From contig NZ_CP048829.1 in the NCBI RefSeq assembly GCF_019355395.1, forward strand, positions 1,364,001 to 1,428,000: a stretch of 64,000 nt of DNA, given 5' to 3'. Each line of letters opens with the position of its first letter. Position 1 is the stretch's first letter. The stretch comes from Chordicoccus furentiruminis. Its GTDB lineage: Bacteria > Bacillota > Clostridia > Lachnospirales > Lachnospiraceae. Of the stretch, positions 16,520-25,968 are shown piece by piece. The position numbers and the translations under genes were made by a program. Under the pieces are notes generated by a model, which was given only the letters and a program-made list of their open reading frames with translations, was not told the origin of the DNA and searched no databases.

Positions 16520-16705
16520 TTACAGCCGCAGATCCGCTCTGCACTGCACGCCGCTGTAAGTGGCCAGCACCGGCGCAAACTCGCTTCCGAGCTCATCCTT
16601 CAGCTCCTCGACACTCGGCATGTAGCCGAACAGCCTGTAAAACGTGCTGACCGCGACATTCATTCTCTGACGTAATTCATTGATCTTCATTGTGTTCGCC
16701 GACAT
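16520..16705 (-). CDS. Hypothetical 61-residue protein
   Basis: The frame MSANTMKINELRQRMNVAVSTFYRLFGYMPSVEELKDELG is helical and ends in GVQCRADLRL. GAGAGG precedes the ATG and a strong terminator follows the stop, so it is probably a single-gene transcript. It has a helix-turn-helix flavour (ELRQRMNVAVSTFYRLFGYMPSVEEL), but this is inference. No family is recognised. The 266-bp gap to the next gene (16706-16971) holds only short inverted repeats. Confidence 0.6.
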   Translation of the reverse strand: MSANTMKINELRQRMNVAVSTFYRLFGYMPSVEELKDELGSEFAPVLATYSGVQCRADLRL

Positions 16706-16971
16706 ACCTCGTACCTCTCTTTCTGAAGATTTGATGATGCTGCTGCCTGAAGCCGGCTCCTTTCGGCTTCATGATAACGGAAAAGCCGGAACCCGTGCGT
16801 CCTGTCCGCATTCAGGACAAAAATCAGCCGCCCGGGACAACTCCGCTCATCTGCTATGACAAGCAGTATACCCGGCGGCTGTGACAATGCTGTGTGCAAA
16901 ATCATACGATTCGATTAACCGTCCGCTTCATTTTTATTAAGAAACCGCCTGCGGCGCTGAAGGACAGCTTC

Positions 16972-17943
16972 TCAGAGAAACGAACCGATCACGCCATAGA
17001 GAACGCCCGCCACCGGCCAGACGATCCATGTCATATCCCACCGGCCGGTCAGAAAACTCAGCAGCAGATACAGGGCCACTGCGATCGACCAGTACGGACC
17101 TCCGATATCACGGTCTCTTTTCTTGGCCTGACGGGAGAAATCTCCCTCTTCGAGAAGCGCGTCATAGCCGCCCCGGATCACAGAAGCGGAGACGACCAGC
17201 TCCACGCCGACCGACACCATCAAAAGCGTCACGGAAACGCCGACCGAAGGAAGAAAAGCCCGGTCTTTCAGAAACAGCCCGCTCATCAGCACCGGGATGG
17301 CGGCGAGGACGAAGAGCGCGATCCCGGTGATCAGCTTCCGGATATACTGCGGCTCCTCTTTGCTCCGCTCCTCCCTCACCATGCCGTCCACGCCGTAGGC
17401 GGTGTCCAGGTCATGCTTTTCAATAAACTGGTACGGCTGCTCTCTGATCCCGTTGGAGACGAAAAGCACGACCGCAGCCGCCACGGCAAGAAGAAGGATG
17501 ATCACGCCGAGGCTTACCGCCTGCTCCTCCTTCAGCGGGATCATTCCCGCCTCCTGTGCGGCGGCGAGCAGAATCAGCGGAATCGACGAGAGAACGCAGA
17601 GCATCACCCCGGGAGCGACCCGGTGAGCGGCCTGTCTCCGGAAATCAAGATACGCATGAGCCTGCTCCATGGAAACCGGAGTCAGCCCGGATGCCGCTTC
17701 ATCCGCTGCCTTCTCATCCGGATCCGGAGCTTCCTCCGGTCTCTCCAGCGTATCCTTCAGAAGATAATCCGTCGATACGCCGAACAGCTGCGCCATCTGA
17801 AGAATCCGTCCGATATCGGGCGTCGTCTGCGCGCCCTCCCATTTCGAGATCGCCTGACGGCTGACGCCGACCTTCTCCGCCAGCTGCTCCTGAGACCAGC
17901 CCTCCTTCTTCCTCAGTTCCGTGATTTTATCCGCCAGAATCAT
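16972..17943 (-). CDS. XRE-family regulator with C-terminal membrane domain
   Basis: In this 323-residue protein, residues 1-65 are a Cro/CI-type helix-turn-helix (ITELRKKEGWSQEQLAEKVGVSRQAISKWEGAQTTPD). An acidic linker follows, then about six hydrophobic spans, starting with GVMLCVLSSIPLILLAA and ending WPVAGVLYGVIGSFL. Membrane-tethered XRE proteins of this form are common in Lachnospiraceae and are thought to sense envelope conditions. No partner gene lies beside it, and the ligand is unknown. The 244 bp upstream (17944-18187) show no gene. Confidence 0.88.
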   Translation of the reverse strand: MILADKITELRKKEGWSQEQLAEKVGVSRQAISKWEGAQTTPDIGRILQMAQLFGVSTDYLLKDTLERPEEAPDPDEKAADEAASGLTPVSMEQAHAYLDFRRQAAHRVAPGVMLCVLSSIPLILLAAAQEAGMIPLKEEQAVSLGVIILLLAVAAAVVLFVSNGIREQPYQFIEKHDLDTAYGVDGMVREERSKEEPQYIRKLITGIALFVLAAIPVLMSGLFLKDRAFLPSVGVSVTLLMVSVGVELVVSASVIRGGYDALLEEGDFSRQAKKRDRDIGGPYWSIAVALYLLLSFLTGRWDMTWIVWPVAGVLYGVIGSFL

Positions 17944-18187
17944 GTCTTCTCCTTTCCGCCCCGCGACTTTCCCGCGCGTTTCTCAAGGCTCAGCATATCC
18001 GGAAAGCCGGTTGCACACTACCATCCGGAGCTTGCAATCCGTCAACCCGCGGTTGCCGGACCGTATCCCGGAGAAAACCCAGTCGGGACGGCCGGAAAAA
18101 ACGGGTTCGGACGGCCGGATCACCTCGCCGTCCGGAAGAGACGCGCCGTTCCTTCACGGACCGTATCCGGCCTTCCCTGCGGAATCC

Positions 18188-19237
18188 TCAGCGAAATACG
18201 CAGCCCAGCAGCAGTTTCAGCGTATTCTCCGCCCCGTCCCTGTGGCTCCGCTCATAGCCGTGGGAGGCATAGACGCCGGCGCCGATCAGTCCGTGACGGA
18301 GGTCATGACCGGCGCGGAGCGTCGCCTCCACATCCGATCCGTAATGCGGGTAGACATCCACCGCGTAGGAGGCACCCGCCGTCTCCGCGGCGCGGATCAG
18401 GCGGCGCACCATCTCATAGTCATACGGCCCGCCGGAGTCCTTGGCACAGATGGACACCTGACGTTCCGTGCAGCCGAGACCCTCGCCGACGCAGCCCATA
18501 TCGACCGAAACCGCCTCGGTCACATCCGCCGGAACGGACGCGGAACCGCCGTGCCCGACCTCCTCGTACACCGTGACATGCACATAGACCGACCGGTCCG
18601 GCGTCAGCTTCCGTTCCCGGATCCAGCGTGCAAAGCCCAGCAGGATCGCGACGCTGAGCTTGTCGTCAAGGAACCGGCTCTTGATGTAGCCGCTCTTCGT
18701 GATTCTCGTCCTCGGCTCCACGCAGACGATGTCGCCGGGCCGGATCCCCAGCGCTTCGGTCTCCTCCTTCGTATGCACGTCCTCATCGAGAACCGCCTCG
18801 ATGCTGTCGAAGCTCCGCGCGGTCTGGTCGTAAGCGCCGTTCACATGCACCGACGCGTCCGTCAGCTGAATCGTCCCTTCATAGACGCCGCGGTCCTTCG
18901 TGACGACCCGGACGTTCTCTCCTTCCGTGTTGTTCGCGTTCAATCCGCCAAGCGGCGTCAGCTTCAGCCGCCCGTTCTCCTTCACGGTCATCACCATCGC
19001 GCCCAGCGTATCCGTATGCGCTTCAAGAAGCAGTCCCTCCGATCCGGGCACCACAGCAAGCGGAACCAGCACGCCGCCCTTGACCGTCCTCTGCGGCTGA
19101 TATCCCAGCGCCTCGAACTGTCCTGCGACATACCGCGCCGCCTCCTCCGTGTATCCGGTCGGCGAATCGATCTGAAGCAGATTCACCGCCTGTTCCATGA
19201 TAAAATCCGTTTCCTTATCAAGGTTTCCGATTTCCAT
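18188..19237 (-). CDS. M42-family metalloaminopeptidase
   Basis: The 349-residue M42 peptidase (glutamyl aminopeptidase/FrvX group) shows the dinuclear metal-site motifs HTDTLGA, FLDDKLS with the bridging Asp, YEEVGHGGS with catalytic and ligand Glu, VDMGC and ASHGYERSH. It cleaves N-terminal residues from cytoplasmic peptides and usually assembles as a dodecamer. CAGGAGG before ATG 19237 sets the start; the frame stays open to 19321 but the extra 28 residues are not family-like. It is divergent from the glycerophosphodiesterase gene. Confidence 0.9.
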   Translation of the reverse strand: MEIGNLDKETDFIMEQAVNLLQIDSPTGYTEEAARYVAGQFEALGYQPQRTVKGGVLVPLAVVPGSEGLLLEAHTDTLGAMVMTVKENGRLKLTPLGGLNANNTEGENVRVVTKDRGVYEGTIQLTDASVHVNGAYDQTARSFDSIEAVLDEDVHTKEETEALGIRPGDIVCVEPRTRITKSGYIKSRFLDDKLSVAILLGFARWIRERKLTPDRSVYVHVTVYEEVGHGGSASVPADVTEAVSVDMGCVGEGLGCTERQVSICAKDSGGPYDYEMVRRLIRAAETAGASYAVDVYPHYGSDVEATLRAGHDLRHGLIGAGVYASHGYERSHRDGAENTLKLLLGCVFR

Positions 19238-19429
19238 TCCGTCCTCCTGTATGCGTCTTTGCATTCCTGTTCCAGTATAGCATGCCGTCTGTAAGGTTTG
19301 TGTAAAATGCGCCCGGTCCATGGTTCATCCGGCTCAGCCGCATTATAATGGAAAAGACGGAGCAGGCCGGCGGCCTGCATGTCCCGAATCATGATGACGC
19401 CGGAATACCGGCGGCGGCAAGGAGACAGC

Positions 19430-20176
19430 ATGATGACAAAACCACTGATCTGGGCACACAGAGGCGCAAGCGGCTATGCGCCGGAAAATACGCTGGCAGC
19501 CTTCGAGCTGGCCGCGAAGATGCACGCGGACGGCGTGGAACTTGACATTCAGCTCACCAGGGACGGCGAGCTGGCCGTCTGTCACGACGAGCGGATCGAC
19601 CGTACTTCCAGCGCCAAAGGCTTCCTGAAGGACTACACTCTCACCGAGCTGAAGCAGCTGGATTTCTCAAACGGCAATCTTGCCTATGAAGGCATCCGGA
19701 TCCCGACGATGCGCGAGGTCTTCGACCTGCTGAAGCCGACCGGCCTCTCCATCAACATCGAGCTGAAGACAGGCGTCTTCTTCTTCCCCGGCATCGAGGA
19801 GAAGATCGTGAAACTGACGCGGGAATGCGGGATGGAGGACCGTGTCCTTTACTCCTCCTTCAATCATTACACGATCCGACGCCTGCAGTCCCTCGTGCCG
19901 TCCGTCCGCACGGCCTTTCTCTACGCGGACGGCTTCATTGACATGCCCGCCTACGGTCAGGCGCACGGCGTCGGCGCCCTGCATCCGTCCTTCGACAATC
20001 TTCAGTACCCCGATTTTATGGCGGAGTGCCGGGCGAAAAAACTCGACGTCAACGTCTGGACTGTCAACAGCGAAGCGGATCTTGCGGTTTGCGTCCGCGA
20101 GGGGGTGCATGCCATCATCACGAATTACCCGGACAAAGCACGGAGGGCGTCGGATAAATTCTCTATTGACATATAA
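19430..20176 (+). CDS. Glycerophosphodiester phosphodiesterase
   Basis: The protein begins MMTKPLIWAHRGASGYAPENT, the GDPD signature with catalytic His, followed by GVELDIQLTRDGELAVCHDE with metal-binding Glu/Asp and second catalytic His, and later INIELK and VNVWTVN. It hydrolyses glycerophosphodiesters to glycerol-3-phosphate and an alcohol. It has no signal peptide, so a cytoplasmic UgpQ-like role is likely. AAGGAG lies 5-8 bases upstream of two adjacent ATGs (19430, 19433). Its 3' end overlaps the -35 region of the perR promoter. Confidence 0.92.
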   Translation: MMTKPLIWAHRGASGYAPENTLAAFELAAKMHADGVELDIQLTRDGELAVCHDERIDRTSSAKGFLKDYTLTELKQLDFSNGNLAYEGIRIPTMREVFDLLKPTGLSINIELKTGVFFFPGIEEKIVKLTRECGMEDRVLYSSFNHYTIRRLQSLVPSVRTAFLYADGFIDMPAYGQAHGVGALHPSFDNLQYPDFMAECRAKKLDVNVWTVNSEADLAVCVREGVHAIITNYPDKARRASDKFSIDI

Positions 20177-20200
20177 TCCTTATTGATATATTATATCAAT
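20166..20200 (+). promoter_or_regulatory. perR-rbr promoter with PerR/Fur-like box
   Basis: TTGACA (20166-20171) and TATTAT (20189-20194) are separated by 17 bp. A 9-1-9 perfect palindrome ATTGATATA-T-TATATCAAT (20182-20200) covers the -10. It contains a 7-1-7 core TGATATA-T-TATATCA with the geometry of PerR/Fur boxes. Autoregulation by the downstream Fur-family protein is the simplest reading. Confidence 0.75.
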
Positions 20201-20235
20201 AGTTCAGAACGACAGCGGCACCGGAAAGAAACGAT

Positions 20236-20649
20236 ATGACAAAACGCATGACGCTCCAGAAAACATTCATCTTCGACGCGGTCCAGAAACTGAAAAATCA
20301 TCCGACCGCGGACGACGTCTACCGCGCTGTGTCTGCTGTCTATCCGTCGATCAGCCGCGCGACAGTGTACCGGGTTCTCAATGAACTGGCCACGGACGGC
20401 AGAATCAGCCGGATCCACGTCCCTCAGGGCGCGGACCACTACGATTTCCGCTGCCATCCCCACCGTCACTGCTGCTGCACCGTCTGCGGGCAGGTAGCTG
20501 ATGTGGATGTAACGAACGTGCCGGATCTGCTGGGCGCGGTCACGGATCCCCACGGATTTCTGATCACAGGATATAACCTGACATACGAGGGCATCTGCCC
20601 CTCATGCAGGGAGAAACAGGAAAACCGCAACGACAGAAAGGAAGCATGA
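20236..20649 (+). CDS. Fur-family regulator, PerR-like
   Basis: This 137-residue protein has the Fur winged helix ([37 protein letters not shown]), the metal-site histidines in [11 protein letters not shown] and two Cys-x2-Cys pairs (CTVCG, CPSC) for structural zinc. The DHYDFR segment and the adjacent rubrerythrin gene favour a PerR-type peroxide sensor over iron-Fur. It lies downstream of a promoter with a Fur/PerR-like box. Its stop is two bases from the rubrerythrin start, so they form an operon. Confidence 0.88.
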   Translation: MTKRMTLQKTFIFDAVQKLKNHPTADDVYRAVSAVYPSISRATVYRVLNELATDGRISRIHVPQGADHYDFRCHPHRHCCCTVCGQVADVDVTNVPDLLGAVTDPHGFLITGYNLTYEGICPSCREKQENRNDRKEA

Positions 20650-20651
20650 TA

Positions 20652-21197
20652 ATGGGAAAGACGAACAAATATGCAGGCACACAGACCGAGAAAAACCTGA
20701 TGGAGGCGTTCGCCGGCGAGAGCAAGGCCAGAAACAAGTACACTTACTTCGCCTCCGTGGCAAAGAAGCAGGGCTACGAGCAGATCGCCGCGCTCTTCCA
20801 GAAAACCGCGGATAATGAGAAGGAGCATGCCAAGCTCTGGTTCAAGGAACTGGCGGGACTCGGCGACACAGCCGAAAACCTCGCGGACGCAGCCGAGGGC
20901 GAGAACTATGAGTGGACCGATATGTACGACGGCTTCGCCAAGACAGCCGAAGCGGAAGGCTTCACCGAGCTTGCGGCCCGCTTCCGTCTCGTCGCCGCGA
21001 TCGAGAAGCATCATGAGGAGCGCTACCGCGCGCTGCTGCACAACGTCGAGACCGCCCAGGTCTTCGAGCGCAGCGAGGTAAAGGTCTGGGAGTGCCGCAA
21101 CTGCGGTCATATCGTGATCGGCAAGGAAGCGCCGGAAGTCTGCCCGACCTGCAACCATCCGCGCAGCTTCTTCGAAATTCACGCAGAGAACTACTGA
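20652..21197 (+). CDS. rbr: Rubrerythrin
   Basis: This 181-residue rubrerythrin has an N-terminal four-helix di-iron domain with the ligand pattern [23 protein letters not shown] and EKHHEERY, then a C-terminal rubredoxin-like domain with CRNCGHI and CPTCNHP. It reduces hydrogen peroxide with electrons from rubredoxin or NADH systems in anaerobes. Start 20652 is chosen over the upstream ATG 20646 because AGGAAG is then about seven bases away. It is cotranscribed with the PerR-like regulator. Confidence 0.95.
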   Translation: MGKTNKYAGTQTEKNLMEAFAGESKARNKYTYFASVAKKQGYEQIAALFQKTADNEKEHAKLWFKELAGLGDTAENLADAAEGENYEWTDMYDGFAKTAEAEGFTELAARFRLVAAIEKHHEERYRALLHNVETAQVFERSEVKVWECRNCGHIVIGKEAPEVCPTCNHPRSFFEIHAENY

Positions 21198-21293
21198 TTC
21201 AAAAACAGCATCATCTTCCTCCATACAATCCATACGCTTCCGGGCCGCCCGCAAAGCGGACCGGCCCCGGAAGCGGACAGGCAGAGCGAAAAG

Positions 21294-21326
21294 CCGGCCG
21301 GCGTCTTAAGGCGCCGGCCGGTTTTT
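21294..21326 (+). terminator. Terminator after rubrerythrin
   Basis: A 10-bp GC stem CCGGCCGGCG/CGCCGGCCGG (21294-21303 with 21312-21321) is followed by TTTTT. A second imperfect GC hairpin precedes it at about 21237-21275. The stretch 21327-21640 holds no gene that I can support. Confidence 0.85.
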
Positions 21327-21640
21327 CGCCGTCTCCGAATACCGGAAGCGTATCCGCCCGCACTGTCGTCTGACCGCATCATCGATCCTCGGCTGTCATC
21401 GCAAAGGGGCGCCTCCCGGCAGTCCGCACTCCACCTGCAGCTTCCGCCGGCCATTTCCCGGAGGCGATCGGCGCTGCGGCCTTTCCGTTTCATTTTCCGT
21501 TTGCTCCGCCTCTGCCATATGCCGGATTGCCGGTTGCCATCAGCCGTCCCCTCCTGTAAGATTTCAGGCAGAGCGCGCGTCTTATTCCGTCCGCTCCTGA
21601 CGATACTTCATACCGATCAATACTGATAAGGATCTGCTCC

Positions 21641-22996
21641 ATGAAACTGCCCGATTGGATCCGGGACACACGCTTCCGGCAAAAACTCAATCAACTGATG
21701 ATCCCGCTCTGTCTCCAGAGCCTGATGCTCTCTTCCGTCGCCGCCTGCGACGCGATCATGCTCGGCCGTCTCAGCCAGAACGCGATGGCCGCCGTCTCGC
21801 TGGCGACCCAGATTCAGTTCGTCCAGAATATGATCCTCAGCGCAATCACCGGCGCGCTCCAGATTCTCGGCGCCCAGTACTGGGGGCGGAACGACCGCGA
21901 GACCATCAACGATCTCTTCTGTCTGAGTCTCCGCCTGTCCGGACTGGTCTCATCCGTCTTCTGTCTGCTCTGCCTGCTTCTTCCGCAGCCGCTTATGGCG
22001 ATCTTCACGAACGATCCGGAACTGATGCGGATCGGCGCGGGCTATCTCCGGATCGCGGGCTGGTCCTATCTTCTGACCGGCGTCACCGAATGCTATCTGA
22101 CGACCATGAAGGTGACCGGTCATGCGGCACGGAGCAGCTGGATCAGTTCCGGCGCCGTCGTGATGAACATCGTCTTCAACGCAGTCCTGATCTTCGGCCT
22201 TCTCGGCGCACCCTCGATGGGCGTGCGGGGCGCGGCGCTCGCCACACTGCTCTCTCGCGTGATCGAGCTGGGATGGGCGGTCGTCTCCTCTTATCAGAAA
22301 AGCTTTATCCGCCCGGAGCTGCGGCTTCTCCTGAGGCTTCGGAGCCGCGTCGCCGGCGATTTCCGGACCTGCGCCCTGCCTCTGGCCGGGGCCGGTCTGT
22401 TCTGGGGAGTCGGCTTCACATCCTACACGGCGATTATCGGCCATCTCGGCGCGGATGCCGCCGCAGCCAACGCCGTCGCCGCGGTGATCCGCGATCTGAC
22501 CTGCTGTCTCTGCAACGGGCTCGCCGGGGCCGGCGGCATTATGGTCGGAAACGAGCTGGGTGCCGGCCGCCTCGATCTCGGGAAGGAGTACGGCATCCGG
22601 ATGGCGAAGATCGCCTTTGCCTGCGGTTTCTCTGTCACTGCTCTGGTCCTGATCCTGATCGCCCCGCTGCTTCGCTTCATCATCCTGACCGACCGCGCCC
22701 GTTCGCTCTTCATCGGGATGATGATCATCATGGCATTCTACATGATCGGCCGGTGCGTCAACACCATCATCATCAACGGCGTCTTCGCCGCCGGCGGCGA
22801 TACGCTCTTCGACATGTACTCGCTGGCCGTCTGCATGTGGGGCATCGCGATCCCGCTGGCGCTTCTCGGCGCCTTCGTCTTCCACTGGCCGGTTCTGATG
22901 GTGTACGCCTGCACCTGCGTCGACGAGGTCGGCAAAATTCCGTGGGTGATGCTGCATTTCAGAAAATACAGGTGGGTAAAAAATCTGACGAGGTGA
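21641..22996 (+). CDS. MATE-family multidrug efflux transporter
   Basis: This 451-residue membrane protein has about twelve spans and the MATE pattern: PLCLQSLMLSSVAACDAIMLGRL in helix 1, QILGAQYWGRND, then the second half from ALPLAGAGLFWGVGFTSY with GGIMVGNELGAG. It exports cationic or aromatic compounds by Na+ or H+ antiport. Length is normal, so the gene appears intact. Its last 230 bases plus 30 bp downstream are repeated almost exactly at 25709-25968. Confidence 0.92.
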   Translation: MKLPDWIRDTRFRQKLNQLMIPLCLQSLMLSSVAACDAIMLGRLSQNAMAAVSLATQIQFVQNMILSAITGALQILGAQYWGRNDRETINDLFCLSLRLSGLVSSVFCLLCLLLPQPLMAIFTNDPELMRIGAGYLRIAGWSYLLTGVTECYLTTMKVTGHAARSSWISSGAVVMNIVFNAVLIFGLLGAPSMGVRGAALATLLSRVIELGWAVVSSYQKSFIRPELRLLLRLRSRVAGDFRTCALPLAGAGLFWGVGFTSYTAIIGHLGADAAAANAVAAVIRDLTCCLCNGLAGAGGIMVGNELGAGRLDLGKEYGIRMAKIAFACGFSVTALVLILIAPLLRFIILTDRARSLFIGMMIIMAFYMIGRCVNTIIINGVFAAGGDTLFDMYSLAVCMWGIAIPLALLGAFVFHWPVLMVYACTCVDEVGKIPWVMLHFRKYRWVKNLTR

Positions 22997-23026
22997 GAAG
23001 GAACCGGACGCATGGATGCAGACAGC
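22767..23026 (+). repeat. 260-bp direct repeat, copy 1 (3' end of MATE gene)
   Basis: This segment, the end of the MATE gene and 30 bp beyond its stop, recurs at 25709-25968 with the same length, no indels and only about ten mismatches. The two copies bracket the HigBA and restriction-modification remnant island. Confidence 0.95.
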
Positions 23027-23225
23027 TCCGTTACGGCGTTGTGCTCGGCGGCATCTCCGTCCGCGATTTCATCCCTACACATTCCTCTGCATGCTCTGCC
23101 TGAGCATTGCCCTGATTCGCATCTTTCTCTGCATTGACCTGTTTCACGTGGATGATGAGATCCGGGAAAAACACTCAACACTCAAAATTTCTGATTCTTA
23201 TGCCTGGTTCTGTATATTGTTCCAG

Positions 23226-24631
23226 TTATTCAGCTGCTGTCAGCTTCTGATACATCCGCATCAGTTCACCGACACAGTCTGACTCGCTCATCTTCGTGCT
23301 GAATCCATAAGCCTGCATAACAGCGATGTCATTTCGTGTATGCGCTTTCCTCAGTTCCGGCGGCATGGTCAGCGGATCGTAAAGATCAGCAAGGGAAGAA
23401 TCCGGATAAAGAGCACGGGCATCTAAGATACCTTGTGCGGTCTGGGAAATCCGGTTCTTCTGATCTTCCGTCGGTGTCGGCCACGGGAATGTGTTATAAT
23501 CAATCGCGCCGGAATACTGATAATCGCTCTTGAGCCGACCGGTCACACATCGCACCCATGCCATGTGAACATTTGAAGTCAAAACTCCAAAATCATAGCA
23601 ATCTGCATTTTCGACAATCAACAGCTTATTAGACGCAATCCACCCTTCTGGCAAAAATCCCATCGGAATGTATCTTCTTCTTTGTGATGAAACTTCTGGA
23701 ATAGCAAGATACCGAACATCCTTCTTCTGCGGAGCGGAAAAGAATAAATATGGCGTTTCAGCTGCTTGCCTAGTTGGTTTAGCTGTGCTTTCACGTCGCA
23801 TCTTACTGACTGCTTCTAATCTTCTTTTAACTTCTTTATTCTGTCGATAATACCTTGGGTTCACATCTCTAAGCCATAGACAATATCTTTTCTCATCATT
23901 ATTGATGAAATCCCTTGATCCAACATACTGTAGAACAGGAAGACCAGGCGCACGCAAAGTGCGTTCAGGCTGCGAAGCTTGTGCTCCCGTTTTTTCTTCT
24001 CTTCTTCCGTCTCGTCCTTTGGTACAGTCTCGCTTACGCCATACTGTTTCAGAAACGCATCGTAAATCAATCCGACTATATCCCCTGCCTTGATGGAAAC
24101 CTCCATCTCGTGGCTAAGCTCTTTGACTTCCTTCTTCACAAGAAAGTCCAGGAGCGGGTATCTCGTCTGGAGGTCAGGCAGTTCGATCTTTTGCTGTTCC
24201 GGGACCGTGACATTCATGTCATAGACCCAGATGTTCAGGAAATTGCAGGTCACGATCCATCTGGCCTTTTCATCGAACGGAAGATTATCGTTGTACCGCT
24301 TCGCCTGTTCATATGGCGTGAGCATTTCCCCGCCGGACTGCGGCTCCTTCTCATCCAGCGGATGCTTTGACCCCTTCTGTTCGATCAAAACCTTCACATC
24401 GGAAATATACCCGTCAATGTAGCGGGTATGAATTTTCCCATCGCCTTCACGAAGCTTCACCGGTTTTTCGAACTGAATATATTCCGTGGCATTTTCAACG
24501 CCGAGGATGTTCTGAAGCAGCTGGATCCAAAATGGATGGCAATCCTGCTTCTCATCTCCTCCGTCTCTCCATTTATTGATAAACTGTCTCGCAGCTTCTC
24601 TCTGCTGGGCATCTGTCATCTGATTCACCAC
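23226..24631 (-). pseudogene. MmeI-like DNA methyltransferase/restriction enzyme, internally deleted
   Basis: Two minus-strand frames form the two ends of one large protein. The 5' piece (24631 to about 23930) carries an MmeI-like N-terminal domain (FINKWRDGGDEKQDCHPFW, nuclease-type DVKVLIEQKG, LNALCVRLVF). The 3' piece (about 23957 to 23226) carries the C-terminal recognition/spacer region (YCLWLRDVNP, YIPMGFLPE, FGVLTSNVHMAW, YNTFPWPTP). The central methyltransferase domain with its NPPF/Y motif is missing, and the pieces meet out of frame near 23930-23950. The original would be about 900 residues; roughly 480 remain. It is probably inactive. Confidence 0.85.
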
Positions 24632-24765
24632 TCTCTATATGAAGAAAGGGCCGGAAAGCGTCTAAGCTCCTGCCCTTCGAACATTTACCCTGATGCGCTG
24701 TTTCGCTTCTCCCATCTTACCATAAGAAATTGCAGACAGTCATCCGGTTTTCTTCTTCGGAAAAA

Positions 24766-25059
24766 TTACACGCTCCCAGTCGTTTTCTTCGGCTCAAAGG
24801 AGATGTGCAACACCATACCCATGCCATCCGCAAGCCTCTGCAGAAGCTTAATGGACGGATTTCTGGTTCCATTCTCCAGCTTGCTGATCTCCGCCTGGTC
24901 AATTCCGGTGCGCTGCGCGAGTTCCTTCTGCGTGAGGTTCTGAGAAGCGCGGGCATCAATAATCGCCCTCACGACATCCATCTCCGGCTGCACTTCGTCA
25001 TAAGCTTTAGCAAATTCCGGATCCTGCATTTTTATTTTCTTATATTCCTGAAGAGTCAT
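24766..25059 (-). CDS. HigA-type antitoxin (XRE helix-turn-helix)
   Basis: This 97-residue protein has an N-terminal helical region (YKKIKMQDPEFAKAYDEVQPEMDVVRAIIDARA) followed by a Cro/CI-type helix-turn-helix (LTQKELAQRTGIDQAEISKLENGTRNPS). That layout is typical of HigA antitoxins paired with Gp49-like toxins. Its start overlaps the toxin stop by four bases (ATGA), with the toxin gene first as in higBA. It neutralises the toxin and represses the operon, probably at the palindrome 25437-25450. Confidence 0.88.
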   Translation of the reverse strand: MTLQEYKKIKMQDPEFAKAYDEVQPEMDVVRAIIDARASQNLTQKELAQRTGIDQAEISKLENGTRNPSIKLLQRLADGMGMVLHISFEPKKTTGSV

Positions 25060-25412
25060 TTCCGCTTCTCCTTTCTTTCGATATAGTCCTTTCGTCTCCT
25101 CTTCGCCAGGTCAATTTCTGACGGAGGCGTTTTCTGTGTTTTCTTTACAAAGCCGTTCGTCATTACAATCGTCGCTCCCTCGTAGAAGAAGTATAGCGTC
25201 CTTGTAATGTTTGAGCTGAATTTGCAGCGAAGTTCAAAGATTCCGTCGCCCAGATGCTCACTGTATGGAAGTCTCAGCGTATTGCCCTTCTCTTCCAGTA
25301 TTTCGAGCATTGAGAACACCTTTGCTCCCATCTTGGGTTCGAGAGAATCGATAAAATCCTGAACCGGGCATTTCCCATCGGCTGTCTCATAAAATTCTAC
25401 GGTAAACCTCAT
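25056..25412 (-). CDS. HigB-type toxin (Gp49/RelE-like)
   Basis: This 118-residue protein reads MRFTVEFYETADGKCPVQDFIDSLEPKMGAKVFSMLEILEEKG with RLPYSEHLGDGIFELR and TRTLYFFYEGATIVMTNGFVKKTQKTPPSEI, matching the phage-derived Gp49-like/HigB fold. Members cleave mRNA at the ribosome. The start at 25412 is set by AAGGAGAGG; the frame extends upstream to 25538 without a ribosome site. Paired with the downstream XRE antitoxin. Confidence 0.9.
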   Translation of the reverse strand: MRFTVEFYETADGKCPVQDFIDSLEPKMGAKVFSMLEILEEKGNTLRLPYSEHLGDGIFELRCKFSSNITRTLYFFYEGATIVMTNGFVKKTQKTPPSEIDLAKRRRKDYIERKEKRK

Positions 25413-25430
25413 AGGCCTCTCCTTGTTGCA

Positions 25431-25459
25431 ACTATATGAGATATATCCCATTCCGTCAA
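25431..25459 (-). promoter_or_regulatory. higBA promoter with operator palindrome
   Basis: On the minus strand TTGACG (25454-25459) and TATAGT (25431-25436) have 17-bp spacing. A near-perfect palindrome around GATATATC (25437-25450) fills the spacer and touches the -10. This is the expected place for HigA autorepression. Confidence 0.6.
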
Positions 25460-25708
25460 GAGCCGGCGGGATGCTTTTTTCGATCTGTACTATTGTTACG
25501 TTTACTTGAAATCGTAACAACGGTTCAAAACGTAACAAGGGTGCTCCTTTTTATCCGGCTCCATTTTCCCAAAGCGGCCCTGTCTCCTCTTAAACAGCGC
25601 ATAAAAAGACGTCCGGGTAAACGCCAAAGTGCCCGGAACGCCTTGTTTTAAGCCACTTTCTGTGCCTGAACCCTTGTTTTACATTGTATTGTTTTTGGAG
25701 TGCCGATT

Positions 25709-25968
25709 TCATCATCAACGGCGTCCTCGCCGCCGGCGGCGATACGCTCTTCGACATGTACTCGCTGGCCGTCTGCATGTGGGGCATCGCGATCCCGCTG
25801 GCGCTTCTCGGCGCCTTCGTCTTCCACTGGCCGGTTCTGATGGTGTACGCCTGCACCTGCGTCGACGAGGTCGGCAAAATTCCGTGGGTGATGATTCACT
25901 TCAGAAAATACAAGTGGGTGAAGAATCTGACGAGGTGAGAAGGAACCGGACGCATGGATGCAGACAGC
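25709..25968 (+). repeat. 260-bp direct repeat, copy 2 (orphan 3' end of MATE gene)
   Basis: This near-identical copy of 22767-23026 encodes the last 75 or so residues of the MATE exporter in frame to its stop at 25938, but without the rest of the gene. A spurious ATG at 25684 opens the frame. Differences from copy 1 are few and include changes in the final HFRKYK/RWVKNLTR codons, so the duplication has had time to drift or came from a relative. Confidence 0.95.

Noticed and set aside
21655-23103. 482-codon plus-strand frame overlapping the MATE gene in another phase
   Set aside because: Arg/Asp/Ser-rich shadow of the MATE frame; the MATE frame has full family features.
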